From Streptomyces albospinus (GTDB lineage: Bacteria > Actinomycetota > Actinomycetes > Streptomycetales > Streptomycetaceae), in NCBI RefSeq assembly GCF_014648695.1, contig NZ_BMRP01000012.1:78830-142829 (forward strand): a stretch of 64,000 nt of DNA. Direction: 5' to 3'. The position numbers and the translations under genes were made by a program. Below the pieces are notes generated by a model. The model was not told the DNA's origin, did not search any database, and was given only the letters and a program-made list of their open reading frames with translations. Shown here one piece after another: positions 53,070 to 61,752 of the stretch; within the stretch, counting starts at the first letter, position 1, and each line of letters begins with the position of its first letter.

Positions 53070-54776
53070 TCAGTCCTCGGGGAGCTCGATCGGGGCGATC
53101 TCGTCGTAGACGTCGCCCGGGCCAGGGTTGGCCGCGTCCGTGGCGCCGCCGAAGTGGTGCATCACGCCCCACACCGCGTTCAGCGCGGTCTGCACGGCGC
53201 CCTCGGCCCAGCCCGCGGTCCAGGAGATGTCGTCGCCGGCCAGGAAGATGCCGCGCTTGTCCTCGGGGAGCAGGTCCTGCATGAAGTGGGTGAACAGACG
53301 CCGCTGGTAGCGGTAGTGGCCGGGGAGGTTGGCCTTGAACGCGCCCATGAAGTAGGGCTCGTTCTCCCAGGAGACGGTGACCGGGTTGCCGATGATGTGC
53401 TTGCGGATGTCGACGTTCGGATAGATCTCCGACAGCGACTTCAGCATGACCTCCATGCGCTCGTTGGCGTTCAGCGGCAGCCACTTGAGGCTGTCGTCGC
53501 ACCACGTGTACGAGAGGCAGATGACGGCCGGCCGGTCCGGCCCGTCGTCCAGGAGGTAGGTGCCCCGGGTCATCCGGTCGGTGAGCGTCATGCTCATCAC
53601 GTCCCGGTCGGTGGGCTCGCCGTTCTCGTCGACGGCCTTGTCCAGCCAGAACGGCCGGTCCACGGGCACGAAGAGCTTGCTGGACTCCATGTAGTGGGTC
53701 CGCTCCATCGCCGTCCAGTGGTCGATCGGGAACAGCGCGTCGTCGCAGGCGATCTTGCTCAACAGCATCCAGGACTGCGCGGTGAAGACCGCGGCCTCGT
53801 AGGTGCGGATGTCGCCGGCGGCGTCGGTCACCGTGACGCGGTTGCCCGCGGTGCGGTGGAGCCGGGTCACGGCCGGGCGGGGCGCGCCGTCGTGCAGCGT
53901 GGCGAGCGAGGTGCCCGGCGCCCAGTACACGATCTTCTCGGGCTCGCGCTCCCACAGGCGCAGCGGAAGCTGCTGGCTGCCGCCCACGATGCCCCGGTGG
54001 TGGTCGTCGGCCTCGGTGTAGACGACGCGCAGGATCTCCAGGATGGAGTTGGGGAAGTCGGTGTCCCAGCCGCCGGTGCCGAACCCGACCTGGCCGAAGA
54101 TCTCCCGGTGCCGGAAGGAGCGGAAGGCGGTGGAGTCGCAGAGGAATCCGTAGAAGGTCTGGTTGTCGAGCTTCTCGACGAGCCGGGACCAGATCTCCCG
54201 GATCCGCGGGACGTCGCGCTCGCGCAGCGCCCGGTTCATGTCGGAGAAGTCCGCGCCCTCCTCCAGGCAGGCGTTCCAGGCGTCCATGACCTGGGTGTAG
54301 ACCTCGGGCAGGTCCGCGACGGTGCGCGCGTAGTGCGACTCGCCCTTGAGGTCGACGACCGTCGACGGGGTGTCGGGGGCCAGCGGGTTGGGGAACGGCC
54401 TGGTCTCCAGGCCCACCAGGTCGATGTAGTGCTGGAGCGCGGTGGAGCTCGGCGGGAAGCGCATCGCGCCCATCTCGGCGGTCAGGCCCGGGTCGCAGCC
54501 CTCGAAGCCGACGGTGCGCAGCCGGCCGCCTATCCGGTCCGCCTCGTAGACGACGGGCTTGAGGCCCATCTTCATCAGCTCGTAGGCGGTGATGATGCCG
54601 GAGAGGCCGCCGCCGATGACCGCGACCTCCTTGCCGTGCTCGGTGGCGGGGACCTGGCCCAGGCCCGCGGGGTGCGCCAGGAAGTCGTCGTAGGCGTACG
54701 GGAAGTCCGGGCCGAACATGGTGATCGGCGGCTGGGCATCCGCGTGGTGGGCGGCGGTGGGCACCGTGGACGTCAT
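53070..54776 (-). CDS. davB: L-lysine 2-monooxygenase
   Basis: A 568-aa flavin monooxygenase. PITMFGPDFPYAYDDFLAHP, VAVIGGGLSGIITAYELMKM (FAD motif near 50), GQVGFGTGGWDTDFPNSILE and FLAGDDISWTAGWAEGAVQT closely follow what I recall of Pseudomonas DavB, which turns L-lysine into 5-aminovaleramide with O2. The next step is provided by the adjacent nitrilase-type gene. Other aromatic amino acid monooxygenases of this fold (e.g. tryptophan 2-monooxygenase) fit less well. Confidence 0.88.
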   Translation of the reverse strand: MTSTVPTAAHHADAQPPITMFGPDFPYAYDDFLAHPAGLGQVPATEHGKEVAVIGGGLSGIITAYELMKMGLKPVVYEADRIGGRLRTVGFEGCDPGLTAEMGAMRFPPSSTALQHYIDLVGLETRPFPNPLAPDTPSTVVDLKGESHYARTVADLPEVYTQVMDAWNACLEEGADFSDMNRALRERDVPRIREIWSRLVEKLDNQTFYGFLCDSTAFRSFRHREIFGQVGFGTGGWDTDFPNSILEILRVVYTEADDHHRGIVGGSQQLPLRLWEREPEKIVYWAPGTSLATLHDGAPRPAVTRLHRTAGNRVTVTDAAGDIRTYEAAVFTAQSWMLLSKIACDDALFPIDHWTAMERTHYMESSKLFVPVDRPFWLDKAVDENGEPTDRDVMSMTLTDRMTRGTYLLDDGPDRPAVICLSYTWCDDSLKWLPLNANERMEVMLKSLSEIYPNVDIRKHIIGNPVTVSWENEPYFMGAFKANLPGHYRYQRRLFTHFMQDLLPEDKRGIFLAGDDISWTAGWAEGAVQTALNAVWGVMHHFGGATDAANPGPGDVYDEIAPIELPED

Positions 54777-54911
54777 CGGGGCGGACTCCTTGCGGGCGGG
54801 GCGGTGTATCGGGGCAGGCCGGAGCGGGGCTCGGCGGGGTACGAGGGCCGGGGGCGGTGCGGCGGGGCAGGCCGGGGCCGGCCCGCGCCCCGTCGTGCGG
54901 CGGGGGCGGAT

Positions 54912-54956
54912 CAGGTCACATCAGGGGCAGGTCACATCAGGGCAGGTCACGTCGGG
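54912..54956. repeat. three tandem 14-16-base repeats between davA and davB
   Basis: CAGGTCACATCAGGGG (54912-54927), CAGGTCACATCAGGG (54928-54942) and CAGGTCACGTCGGG (54943-54956) are direct copies in the gap between the two dav genes. They could be a regulator binding array or slippage product. Confidence 0.6.
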
Positions 54957-55034
54957 TCGGCGGTCGGAGTACGGTGGCGCTCCGGTCACGCCGGGGGGCG
55001 GTTCACCTGCGGGGTCCGGTCGCGTCGGCGGGGG

Positions 55035-55865
55035 TCACGCCAGGTGGCCGTACAGCTCGGGCCGCCGGTCGTGCAGATAGGGGTTGTGCTCCCGCGACGC
55101 CTTCAGGAAGTCCGGGTCGACGGCGGCCTGCACCAGTTGCTCGGAGCGCCCGGCGCGGGTCCGTACGACACCGTCCGGTCCGGCCAGGCAGCTGAGCCCG
55201 ACGAACTCGAACTCGCCCTCCTCGCCGACCCGGTTGACATACGCGACGTACATCTGGCTCTCGAAGGCGCGCACCGGGACGACGGACTCGGCGACGAACT
55301 GGAAGGGGTGCATCTGCGCGGTCGGCACCAGCAGCAGGTCCGTACCGGCCAGCGCGTGCGCCCGGACGTTCTCCGGGAATTCCACGTCGTAGCAGATCAG
55401 CAGGCCGATCCGGACTCCGGCCAACTCGGCCTGGACGACGGGCCGGTCGCCCGGCGTGAACCATTCGCGCTCGAAGCAGCCGAAGAGATGGGTCTTGCGG
55501 TAGTTCGCGAGCCGGGCGCCGTCCGGCCCGATCAGCTGCGCCGAGTTGTAGACCACGGCCCTGCCGTCGCCCGCGCCGTCGTCCCCGCTCTCGGGGGCGC
55601 GCTCCGGGTAGCCGTAGAGGACCGCGATGCCGTGGGCGGCGGCGATACCGGCGACGGCCCGGGCACCGGCGCCGTCGGCGGTCTCGGCGAGGCGGTGGAC
55701 ATCGCCGCCGATGGCATAGCCGGTGAGGAACAGCTCGGGGCAGGCGAGCAGCCCGGCGCCGGTCGCGGCTGCCTCACGGGCCGCTTCGTCCAGCAGCCGC
55801 AGGTTGTGCGCAACGTCGCCGGGCCGTCCCGAACTCTGGAGCAGGGCGGTGTGCAGCGGCGGCAT
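55035..55865 (-). CDS. davA: 5-aminovaleramidase (nitrilase superfamily)
   Basis: A 276-aa carbon-nitrogen hydrolase with the catalytic Glu in LLACPELFLTGYA, Lys in NYRKTHLFG and Cys in LLICYDVEFPENVRAHAL. It pairs with davB just downstream, so the expected reaction is 5-aminovaleramide to 5-aminovalerate. ATG 55865 has GAGGGG five to six bases upstream; ATG 55901 is further out. About 260 bases separate it from davB, so two transcripts are possible. Confidence 0.85.
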   Translation of the reverse strand: MPPLHTALLQSSGRPGDVAHNLRLLDEAAREAAATGAGLLACPELFLTGYAIGGDVHRLAETADGAGARAVAGIAAAHGIAVLYGYPERAPESGDDGAGDGRAVVYNSAQLIGPDGARLANYRKTHLFGCFEREWFTPGDRPVVQAELAGVRIGLLICYDVEFPENVRAHALAGTDLLLVPTAQMHPFQFVAESVVPVRAFESQMYVAYVNRVGEEGEFEFVGLSCLAGPDGVVRTRAGRSEQLVQAAVDPDFLKASREHNPYLHDRRPELYGHLA

Positions 55866-55959
55866 GGGACCCCTCGGCGGGACGGTTCGGGCGGGACGCA
55901 ATGACGGTACGGGCCGCCGCCGATCCCGGACAAGGCGCCACCGTTGCGCGCCGACGAAC

Positions 55960-56002
55960 GATTCGTTGCGCGTTCAAGGGCTTGCCCGGCGATTCGTTGC
56001 GC
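55960..56002. promoter_or_regulatory. repeated GATTCGTTGCGC upstream of davA
   Basis: GATTCGTTGCGC occurs exactly at 55960-55971 and 55991-56002, and a shorter CGTTGCGCG at 55942-55950. Related TTGCGC elements lie upstream of the permease-lrp operon. They are candidate Lrp-type operator sites; that link is inference. Confidence 0.4.
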
Positions 56003-56115
56003 CGGGCGTCCGCGCAGGTGGGGCCGGGGCGGGGCAGCCCCGGCAGCGGGGGCGGCTCGCCGCGCCGGGGTGGCGGTCCGCGGTCCGCGTACGCGCGACG
56101 CACCGGCCGCACCAC

Positions 56116-57039
56116 TCAGCCGACCACCGCGGCCACCGTGCTCCGGACCAGTCCACGCAGCCACACATGCCCGGCGTCGGCGTCCTGCCGCGGGTGCCAG
56201 GCCATCGTCATCGACATCGGCGGCAGCGCGAGCGGGATCGGCAGGGTGTGCAAACCCAGCCCGCGGACCGTCGCTGCGGCCATCCGCTCCAACGACAGGC
56301 CCACCGCATCGCTGTCCCGCACCGTCAGCAGCGAGGCCGCGAAGGTCGGGACGGTGGCGATCACCCGCCGGCGCAGGCCGAGTTCGGCCAGCGCGGTGTC
56401 GATCGGGCCGGTCAGCCGCCCGCGGCGGGAGAAGTTGACGTGCGCGGCATCGGCGAAGCGGCGGGCGGTGACGTGCACCGCGGTGAGCGGATGCCCCTGG
56501 CGTACGACCGCGACACCGCGATCGGCGAAGACCTCCTCCGTACGGATCTCCGGCTCACGCGCCTCGACGGCTCCGAACTCCAGATCCGCCGCACCGTCCC
56601 TCAGCAGCGGCAGATCGACAGGGCTCTCGCCGAGGAAGCGCAGCACGACCTGCGGAGCCTCCTGTGCGACCCGGGCGACCAGTGCCGGGCCGATGGCGGT
56701 GACGAAGTTGTCGCTGGCGGCGATGGTGAACACCCGGGCCAGCTCCGCCGGATCGGCGGGTGCGGACGGGGTCAGCACACCGTGCGCCTCCTCCACCAGC
56801 CGCCGCACATCGGCCTTGATCTCCAGGGCGCGCGGGGTCGGCACCATATGGCGGCCGGCGCGTACGAGGACGGGGTCGCCGATCGTCCGCCGGATCCGGC
56901 CGAGCGCCCGGCTCATGGCGGGCCCGGAGAGCCCCAGCCGGTCGGCGGCTGCGGTCACGCTCTCCTCTTCCAGCAGTGCGTCCAGTGCGATCAGCAGGTT
57001 GAGGTCGATGTTTGCGTTTCGCGCAATCATGCAGTGCAC
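56116..57039 (-). CDS. LysR-family regulator
   Basis: A 307-aa LysR-type protein. The winged helix (DLNLLIALDALLEEESVTAA with ADRLGLSGPAMSRALGRI) is followed by a periplasmic-binding-like effector domain (VFTIAASDNFVTAIGPALVA). The first ATG at 57039 or ATG 57030 may be used. It is divergent from the MFS gene by 45 bases, so it probably regulates that transporter. Confidence 0.87.
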   Translation of the reverse strand: MHCMIARNANIDLNLLIALDALLEEESVTAAADRLGLSGPAMSRALGRIRRTIGDPVLVRAGRHMVPTPRALEIKADVRRLVEEAHGVLTPSAPADPAELARVFTIAASDNFVTAIGPALVARVAQEAPQVVLRFLGESPVDLPLLRDGAADLEFGAVEAREPEIRTEEVFADRGVAVVRQGHPLTAVHVTARRFADAAHVNFSRRGRLTGPIDTALAELGLRRRVIATVPTFAASLLTVRDSDAVGLSLERMAAATVRGLGLHTLPIPLALPPMSMTMAWHPRQDADAGHVWLRGLVRSTVAAVVG

Positions 57040-57084
57040 ACCTTGCAGTTGAGATCAACTAACCGGGACTCTAGCGTCCCGGCC

Positions 57085-58695
57085 ATGACCTCGTCAGCAC
57101 CCCTGCCGCCCACCGGCCGCGCCCGGTCCGCCGGCCCCTCGACCACCGCCCCGCGGACCGCAGACGGCTCGACCGCCGGCAGCCCGACCGCCGGCGCGGG
57201 CGCTCCCCGATCGGCCGCCGCAGGCTCCCGTGCCGGCCGGCGCTCGGTGACGGCCGCGGTGTGCGCCTGCGTCCTCGTCGCGCAGTCACTCGTGGCCGCG
57301 ATGAACCTGGCCATTCCCAAGATCGCCGCAAGCGCTCTCCACCCGACCCCGTCCCAACTCCTCTGGATCGTCGACACCTACGTCCTGGTCTTCGCGGGCC
57401 TGCTGATCCCGGCCGGCGCCCTCGGCGACCGGTACGGCCGCAAGGGCATCCTGCTGACCGGACTGGGCGTCTTCGGCGCGGGCGCGCTGCTGAGCGCACT
57501 GGCCCCCGGCCTCCCGATCCTGCTGGTGGCCCGCGCCGTCTCGGGCGCCGGCGCCGCACTGCTCGTCCCGGCCACGATGTCCGTACTGCTGCACGCCACC
57601 CCGCCCGAGCAGAAGGCGTCAGCGGTGGCGGCATGGAGCGCAGCGCTCGCCGTCGGCGGGATGGCGGGCAACGCCGGCGGCGCGCTGATACTCCAATACC
57701 TGCCCTGGCAGGGGCTGTTCTGGGGGTATGTGCCGCTGGCGCTCGTGCTGTTCGGCTGGGTGGCGCGGTCCGCGCCCCGGGTGCCCCGCCAGACGGCAAC
57801 GCTCGACCTCCCGGGGTCGGCGCTGCTGGTCCTCGCATCGGCGGCGCTGCTCTTCGGCATCATCGAGGGCCCCGCACTGGGCTGGGCCTCACCCCCGGTC
57901 GTCGCCGCCTTCGCGCTGGCGCTCGCACTGTTCGCGGGGTTCGTCCGCCATGGCCTGCGGGCCGCGCACCCGGTGCTGGATCCGCGGCTGTTCCGGCTGC
58001 CGCGGCTGCGCGGCGGCAGTATCGGTATCGCCGTGGCCTTCTTCGGCCTGTTCGCGCTGTTCTACGTCAACGCGCAGTTCCTCCAGTACGTCAAGGGCTA
58101 TTCACCCCTCCAGACCGGCTTTGCGATCGTGCCGATGGCCTTGGGGATGATGGCCGTGACGAGGTACGGCATGAGCCTGGCGCGGCGGATCGGTGAGGCC
58201 ACAACGGCCGGCGTCGGGCTGGCCCTGATAGCGGCCGGTCTGCTCCTGCTCTCCACCGCCGACGCCGGCACGCCCTACGCCCTGTACCTGACGTTTCTCC
58301 TGGTGCTGTCGACCGGCGCGGGCCTGGCGATGCCCACCCTGTCCCATGCGGTCGTCGCGTCGGTGCCGGCCCACCGGTCCGGTATGGGCTCCGGACTCCA
58401 GGGCGCGGCACGGGAGTTGGGCGCGTCGCTGGGCATCGCCGTGGTGGGGACCGTACTGTCCGTCCGCTTCGCCTCGGGGACGGGTCACGGGGCGGGCACG
58501 GCCGGTGCGTTCACCGACGCCGCCGCGTTCGGCTACCGCATGGCGGCGGGCGTGGTGCTGGTGGCGGGCGCCGTGGTGATGTCCGCCCTCCGCGCCGGAG
58601 CGCACCCCACCGGGGCAGGCCCGGCCACGCCGCCGCCACAGCCGCCCGGCGCCCGATCCGCGGCCTCCTCCGAAGCCGGGACCCGACGCACTTGA
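57085..58695 (+). CDS. MFS drug/H+ antiporter (DHA2-like)
   Basis: A 536-aa membrane protein with about 14 spans. A Pro/Ser/Thr-rich cytosolic N-terminus of 55 residues precedes VCACVLVAQSLVAAMNLAIP. GALGDRYGRKGILLTGLGVF is motif A and LLVARAVSGAGAALLVPATM motif C-like. DHA2 members export drugs or dyes. It is divergent from the LysR gene, its likely regulator. Its stop lies inside the promoter of the following gene. Confidence 0.88.
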   Translation: MTSSAPLPPTGRARSAGPSTTAPRTADGSTAGSPTAGAGAPRSAAAGSRAGRRSVTAAVCACVLVAQSLVAAMNLAIPKIAASALHPTPSQLLWIVDTYVLVFAGLLIPAGALGDRYGRKGILLTGLGVFGAGALLSALAPGLPILLVARAVSGAGAALLVPATMSVLLHATPPEQKASAVAAWSAALAVGGMAGNAGGALILQYLPWQGLFWGYVPLALVLFGWVARSAPRVPRQTATLDLPGSALLVLASAALLFGIIEGPALGWASPPVVAAFALALALFAGFVRHGLRAAHPVLDPRLFRLPRLRGGSIGIAVAFFGLFALFYVNAQFLQYVKGYSPLQTGFAIVPMALGMMAVTRYGMSLARRIGEATTAGVGLALIAAGLLLLSTADAGTPYALYLTFLLVLSTGAGLAMPTLSHAVVASVPAHRSGMGSGLQGAARELGASLGIAVVGTVLSVRFASGTGHGAGTAGAFTDAAAFGYRMAAGVVLVAGAVVMSALRAGAHPTGAGPATPPPQPPGARSAASSEAGTRRT

Positions 58696-58722
58696 CCTCA
58701 AGTCCGCTTGAGATACCAGGAT
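58692..58722 (+). promoter_or_regulatory. MerR/SoxR-type promoter with 19-base spacer, leaderless
   Basis: TTGACC (58692-58697), a 19-base spacer and CAGGAT (58717-58722) form a -35/-10 pair. The spacer holds the near-perfect palindrome CTCAAG-TCCG-CTTGAG (58697-58712), close to the CCTCAAG-N4-CTTGAGG box of SoxR-type regulators, whose targets keep a 19-base spacer. The predicted first base is the A of the next gene's ATG at 58729, so the transcript may have no leader. Confidence 0.65.
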
Positions 58723-58728
58723 CGCCGC

Positions 58729-59391
58729 ATGAGCACACGCCAGAGCGCAACGCCGGAAGAGCCCGCCCTCGCCGACCGGGCAGCCACCACCGACACCACC
58801 GACACCGGGGAGCAGTCCGTGACCACGGACAAGGCCATGACCACCCTCGAAGCCACGGCCGCCAACGGCACGACCACCAACGGCACATCGCCCCGGCCCC
58901 GGCCTGAGGCCGGGGCCCGGCTCGGGCCGCAGCTCCAGCACCTCATCGACCGCGCCGAGATCACCGACCTCCTGGACCGCTACCTGCGCTCCCTGGACGA
59001 GGGGATATTCGACGAGGCCTGGGCCCGCGCCTTCCATACCGAGGAGGTGACCGCCGTGATGCCCGTCGGCACGGTCCACGGGCGGGACGCCCTGCTGGCG
59101 AGCGTCAGCCAGGCGATGGCCCTGTTCGACCGGACGGTGCACCTGGGCACCAACGCCGTCATCGAGATCGACGGCGACCGGGCCACCGCCCGCGGCGCCC
59201 AGCTCAGCACCCATGTCCTGGCGGGCGGCTCCGCAGAGCTCTTCGTCTCCGCGGGTCACGCGGACAGCGAGCTGGTGCGGACCCCGGACGGCTGGCGGAT
59301 CTCCGCGTCGTCCCTGCGGATCGCCTGGACGCAGGGAACCCCGCCGCGGAGCGCGACGGGGCCGGAGACCGGGGAGGGGGACGCGGCCTGA
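58729..59391 (+). CDS. SnoaL-like (NTF2-fold) protein
   Basis: About 220 aa. A Thr/Ala-rich disordered N-terminus of 70 residues precedes an NTF2-like domain (LIDRAEITDLLDRYLRSLDE, FHTEEVTAVMPVGTVHGRDA, DSELVRTPDGWRISASSLRI). Such small folds bind or isomerise polyketide or steroid-like substrates. ATG 58729 fits the leaderless promoter. Promoter sequence suggests induction by a MerR-type sensor; none is in the window. Confidence 0.8.
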   Translation: MSTRQSATPEEPALADRAATTDTTDTGEQSVTTDKAMTTLEATAANGTTTNGTSPRPRPEAGARLGPQLQHLIDRAEITDLLDRYLRSLDEGIFDEAWARAFHTEEVTAVMPVGTVHGRDALLASVSQAMALFDRTVHLGTNAVIEIDGDRATARGAQLSTHVLAGGSAELFVSAGHADSELVRTPDGWRISASSLRIAWTQGTPPRSATGPETGEGDAA

Positions 59392-59410
59392 GCCCGCCCG
59401 AGGAGCGGGC
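59392..59410. terminator. GC-rich hairpin between SnoaL-like and lrp genes
   Basis: GCCCGC (59392-59397) pairs with GCGGGC (59405-59410) around a seven-base loop, between two convergent genes. Probably a bidirectional terminator; there is no T-run, as is usual in Streptomyces. Confidence 0.4.
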
Positions 59411-59463
59411 CCACGCCGGGCCGTGCACGCAGCGGGCCGCGCCGGCCCCCGCCCGGCACGTTC

Positions 59464-59919
59464 CTAGCCGGGTGCCCCCGACCCGTAGCGGCGCAGCAGT
59501 GGCGAGAGGACCAGGACGGACTTGGTGCGCTCGACGAAGGGTTCGCCGGCGATCCGTTCCAGGACGCGTTCGAAGTGCCGCATGTCCGACGCGAAGACCT
59601 GGACGATGGCGTCCGCCTCTCCGGTGACGGTGGAGGCGGGCGCCACCTCCGGGTAGCGCGACAGGCCGCGGTGGATCGCCTCGGGCGAGGTGTTGCGGCG
59701 GCAGTAGATCTCGATGAACCCCTCGGTCTCCCAGCCGAGGGCGGCCGGGTCGACCCGCACGGTGAATCCGGTGATCGCGCCGTCCGCCCGCAGCCGGTCC
59801 ACCCGGCGTTTGACCGCCGGTGCGGACAGGCCGACCTCCTGGCCGATGTCGGCGTAGCTGCGGCGGGCGTCCTCGGCGAGGGCGTGGACGATACGTTCGT
59901 CGAGATCGTTCAGTCGCAC
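59464..59919 (-). CDS. Lrp/AsnC-family regulator
   Basis: A 151-aa protein. The winged helix LNDLDERIVHALAEDARRSY with ADIGQEVGLSAPAVKRRVDR precedes an RAM ligand-binding domain (YPEVAPASTVTGEADAIVQV). It senses an amino acid. It starts ten bases after the amino acid permease stop, so both are probably cotranscribed, and it likely regulates this operon and possibly davA. Confidence 0.9.
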   Translation of the reverse strand: MRLNDLDERIVHALAEDARRSYADIGQEVGLSAPAVKRRVDRLRADGAITGFTVRVDPAALGWETEGFIEIYCRRNTSPEAIHRGLSRYPEVAPASTVTGEADAIVQVFASDMRHFERVLERIAGEPFVERTKSVLVLSPLLRRYGSGAPG

Positions 59920-59929
59920 TGCGGGTGGG

Positions 59930-61402
59930 TCACTTCTCTGCGGTGGCCAATCGGGAGCGGCGCAAGCCGTATCCGAAGTAGATCACAAGGCCGACGGCCA
60001 TCCAGACTCCGAAGACCACCCAGGTCACGGCGCCGAGCCTGGCCATCATGACGACGCAGAGGACGAAACCGATCGCCGGGAAGAGCGGCGAGAGCGGCGT
60101 ACGGAAGCTCCGCGGCATGGTGGGCCGGGTGCGGCGCAGCACGATCACCGCGATGTTGACCAGTGCGAAGGCGAACAGCGTGCCGATGCTGGTGGCGTCG
60201 GCCAGCTGGCCCAGCGGGACGGCTGCGGCCAGCACGCCGCAGAAGAGGGAGACGACGACGGTGTTGACCCGCGGTGCGCCGCTCTTGGGGTGCACCTTGG
60301 AGAACACCTTCGGCACCAGGCCGTCGCGGGACATCGCGAAGAGGATCCGGGTCTGGCCGTAGAGGACGGTCAGCACGACGCTGGCGATGGCGACGACGGC
60401 GCCGAGGGAGAGCAGGACGGCCCAGAAGTCCTGGCCGGTGACCGACTTCAGGATGCCGGCGAGCGCGGCCTCGGAACCCTTGAACTTCTGCCATGGCATC
60501 GCGCCCACCGCGATGGCCGCGACCAGGCAGTAGAGCGCGGTGACGATGACCAGCGACAGCATGATCGCGCGGGGCAGGTCGCGCTGCGGGTTCTTGGCCT
60601 CCTCACCCGCCGTGGAGGCCGCGTCGAAGCCGATGTAGGAGAAGAACAGCGTGGCGCCGGCGGCGCTGACGCCGGCCATGCCCATGGGCATGAAGTTGGC
60701 GTAGTTGCCGGACTTGACGCCCTGGAGCGCGACGCCGCAGAAGAGCAGCAGCGCGACGATCTTGACGGCCACCATGATCGTGTTGGCGCGGGCGCTCTCC
60801 TTGGCACCGCCCAGCAGGAAGACCATCGCGAGCATCACGACCAGCAGCGCCGGCAGGTTGAAGTAGCCGCCCTGGCCCGGCGGGGCGGAGAGCGCGGTGG
60901 GGATGGTGATGCCGAGCGTGCCGTCGAGCAGCTCGTTCAGGTACTGGCCCCAGCCGACGGCGACGGCCGCGACCGAGACGCCGTACTCCAGGATCAGACA
61001 CCAGCCGCAGACCCAGGCGACCAGCTCGCCGAGGGTGGCGTAGGCGTAGGAGTACGACGAGCCGGAGACCGGGATGGTGCCGGCCAGCTCGGCGTAGGAG
61101 AGCGCGGAGAACAGCGCGGTGACGCCGGCGATGACGAAGGAGATCACGACCGCGGGTCCGGCGTCCGGGACGGCCTGGCCGAGCACCACGAAGATGCCGG
61201 TGCCGAGCGTGGCACCGATACTGATCATGGTCAGCTGCCAGACGCCCATCGAGCGGCGGAGGGTGCCACCCTCGCCCTTGCCGCCCTCCGCCACCAGGCG
61301 CTCGACCGGCTTGCGCCGCATCAGCCGGGTGCCGAGTCCTCCGGGGGAGGGCGACGGGAAGTCGCTGGTCCCCGGGGGTGGGGCTGCGCCGTTCTCCAAC
61401 AC
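59930..61402 (-). CDS. APC-family (cationic) amino acid permease
   Basis: A 490-aa membrane protein with about twelve spans, of the cationic amino acid transporter-like group: MISIGATLGTGIFVVLGQAV, GSSYSYAYATLGELVAWVCG and FFSYIGFDAASTAGEEAKNP are typical. GTG 61402 has AAAGGAG seven bases upstream. Its neighbour is an Lrp regulator and dav genes are nearby, so lysine is the most likely substrate. Arginine or ornithine are alternatives. Confidence 0.87.
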   Translation of the reverse strand: MLENGAAPPPGTSDFPSPSPGGLGTRLMRRKPVERLVAEGGKGEGGTLRRSMGVWQLTMISIGATLGTGIFVVLGQAVPDAGPAVVISFVIAGVTALFSALSYAELAGTIPVSGSSYSYAYATLGELVAWVCGWCLILEYGVSVAAVAVGWGQYLNELLDGTLGITIPTALSAPPGQGGYFNLPALLVVMLAMVFLLGGAKESARANTIMVAVKIVALLLFCGVALQGVKSGNYANFMPMGMAGVSAAGATLFFSYIGFDAASTAGEEAKNPQRDLPRAIMLSLVIVTALYCLVAAIAVGAMPWQKFKGSEAALAGILKSVTGQDFWAVLLSLGAVVAIASVVLTVLYGQTRILFAMSRDGLVPKVFSKVHPKSGAPRVNTVVVSLFCGVLAAAVPLGQLADATSIGTLFAFALVNIAVIVLRRTRPTMPRSFRTPLSPLFPAIGFVLCVVMMARLGAVTWVVFGVWMAVGLVIYFGYGLRRSRLATAEK

Positions 61403-61590
61403 TGGGTGGCTCCTTTGTCGCTGCCGGTCAAAATGACACGTTCCGGCACATTTCTGTGACGGCGACCGCAGCGGCCTCGCGGGCAGGCAGAACCGCCCCA
61501 GCAGGAGACCGCCGAGCAGACGGTCTCCGCCACTCCACGTACAGCGCATGACCTTACGGCCCCTCGCTGACCTGCCGTAATGCAGGTTCC

Positions 61591-61650
61591 TTGCGCAACC
61601 GCAGTTGATCATTGCGCACCGGGCCCGGCGGCGGTGGTTCGTTGCACGCC
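61591..61650. promoter_or_regulatory. TTGCGC motif cluster upstream of the permease
   Basis: TTGCGCAA (61591-61598) is a perfect palindrome. ATTGCGCAC lies at 61611-61619 and GTTCGTTGCACG near 61637-61648. They resemble the repeats upstream of davA. The position, about 190 bases from the start, is compatible with Lrp-type regulation. Confidence 0.4.
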
Positions 61651-61684
61651 ACCGCCCGGAATCACGGCCCGCCGGGGACGCGAA

Positions 61685-61713
61685 CGGCCCCGCACCGGAT
61701 CGGTGCGGGGCCG
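61685..61713. terminator. terminator hairpin after GuaB1
   Basis: CGGCCCCGCACCG (61685-61697) and CGGTGCGGGGCCG (61701-61713) form a perfect 13-bp stem with a three-base loop, about 40 bases after the GuaB1 stop on the minus strand. Confidence 0.75.
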
Positions 61714-61752
61714 TCGAGCGGCGGCTTCGGGAGCCGTGCCGGCTCCGGGCGG

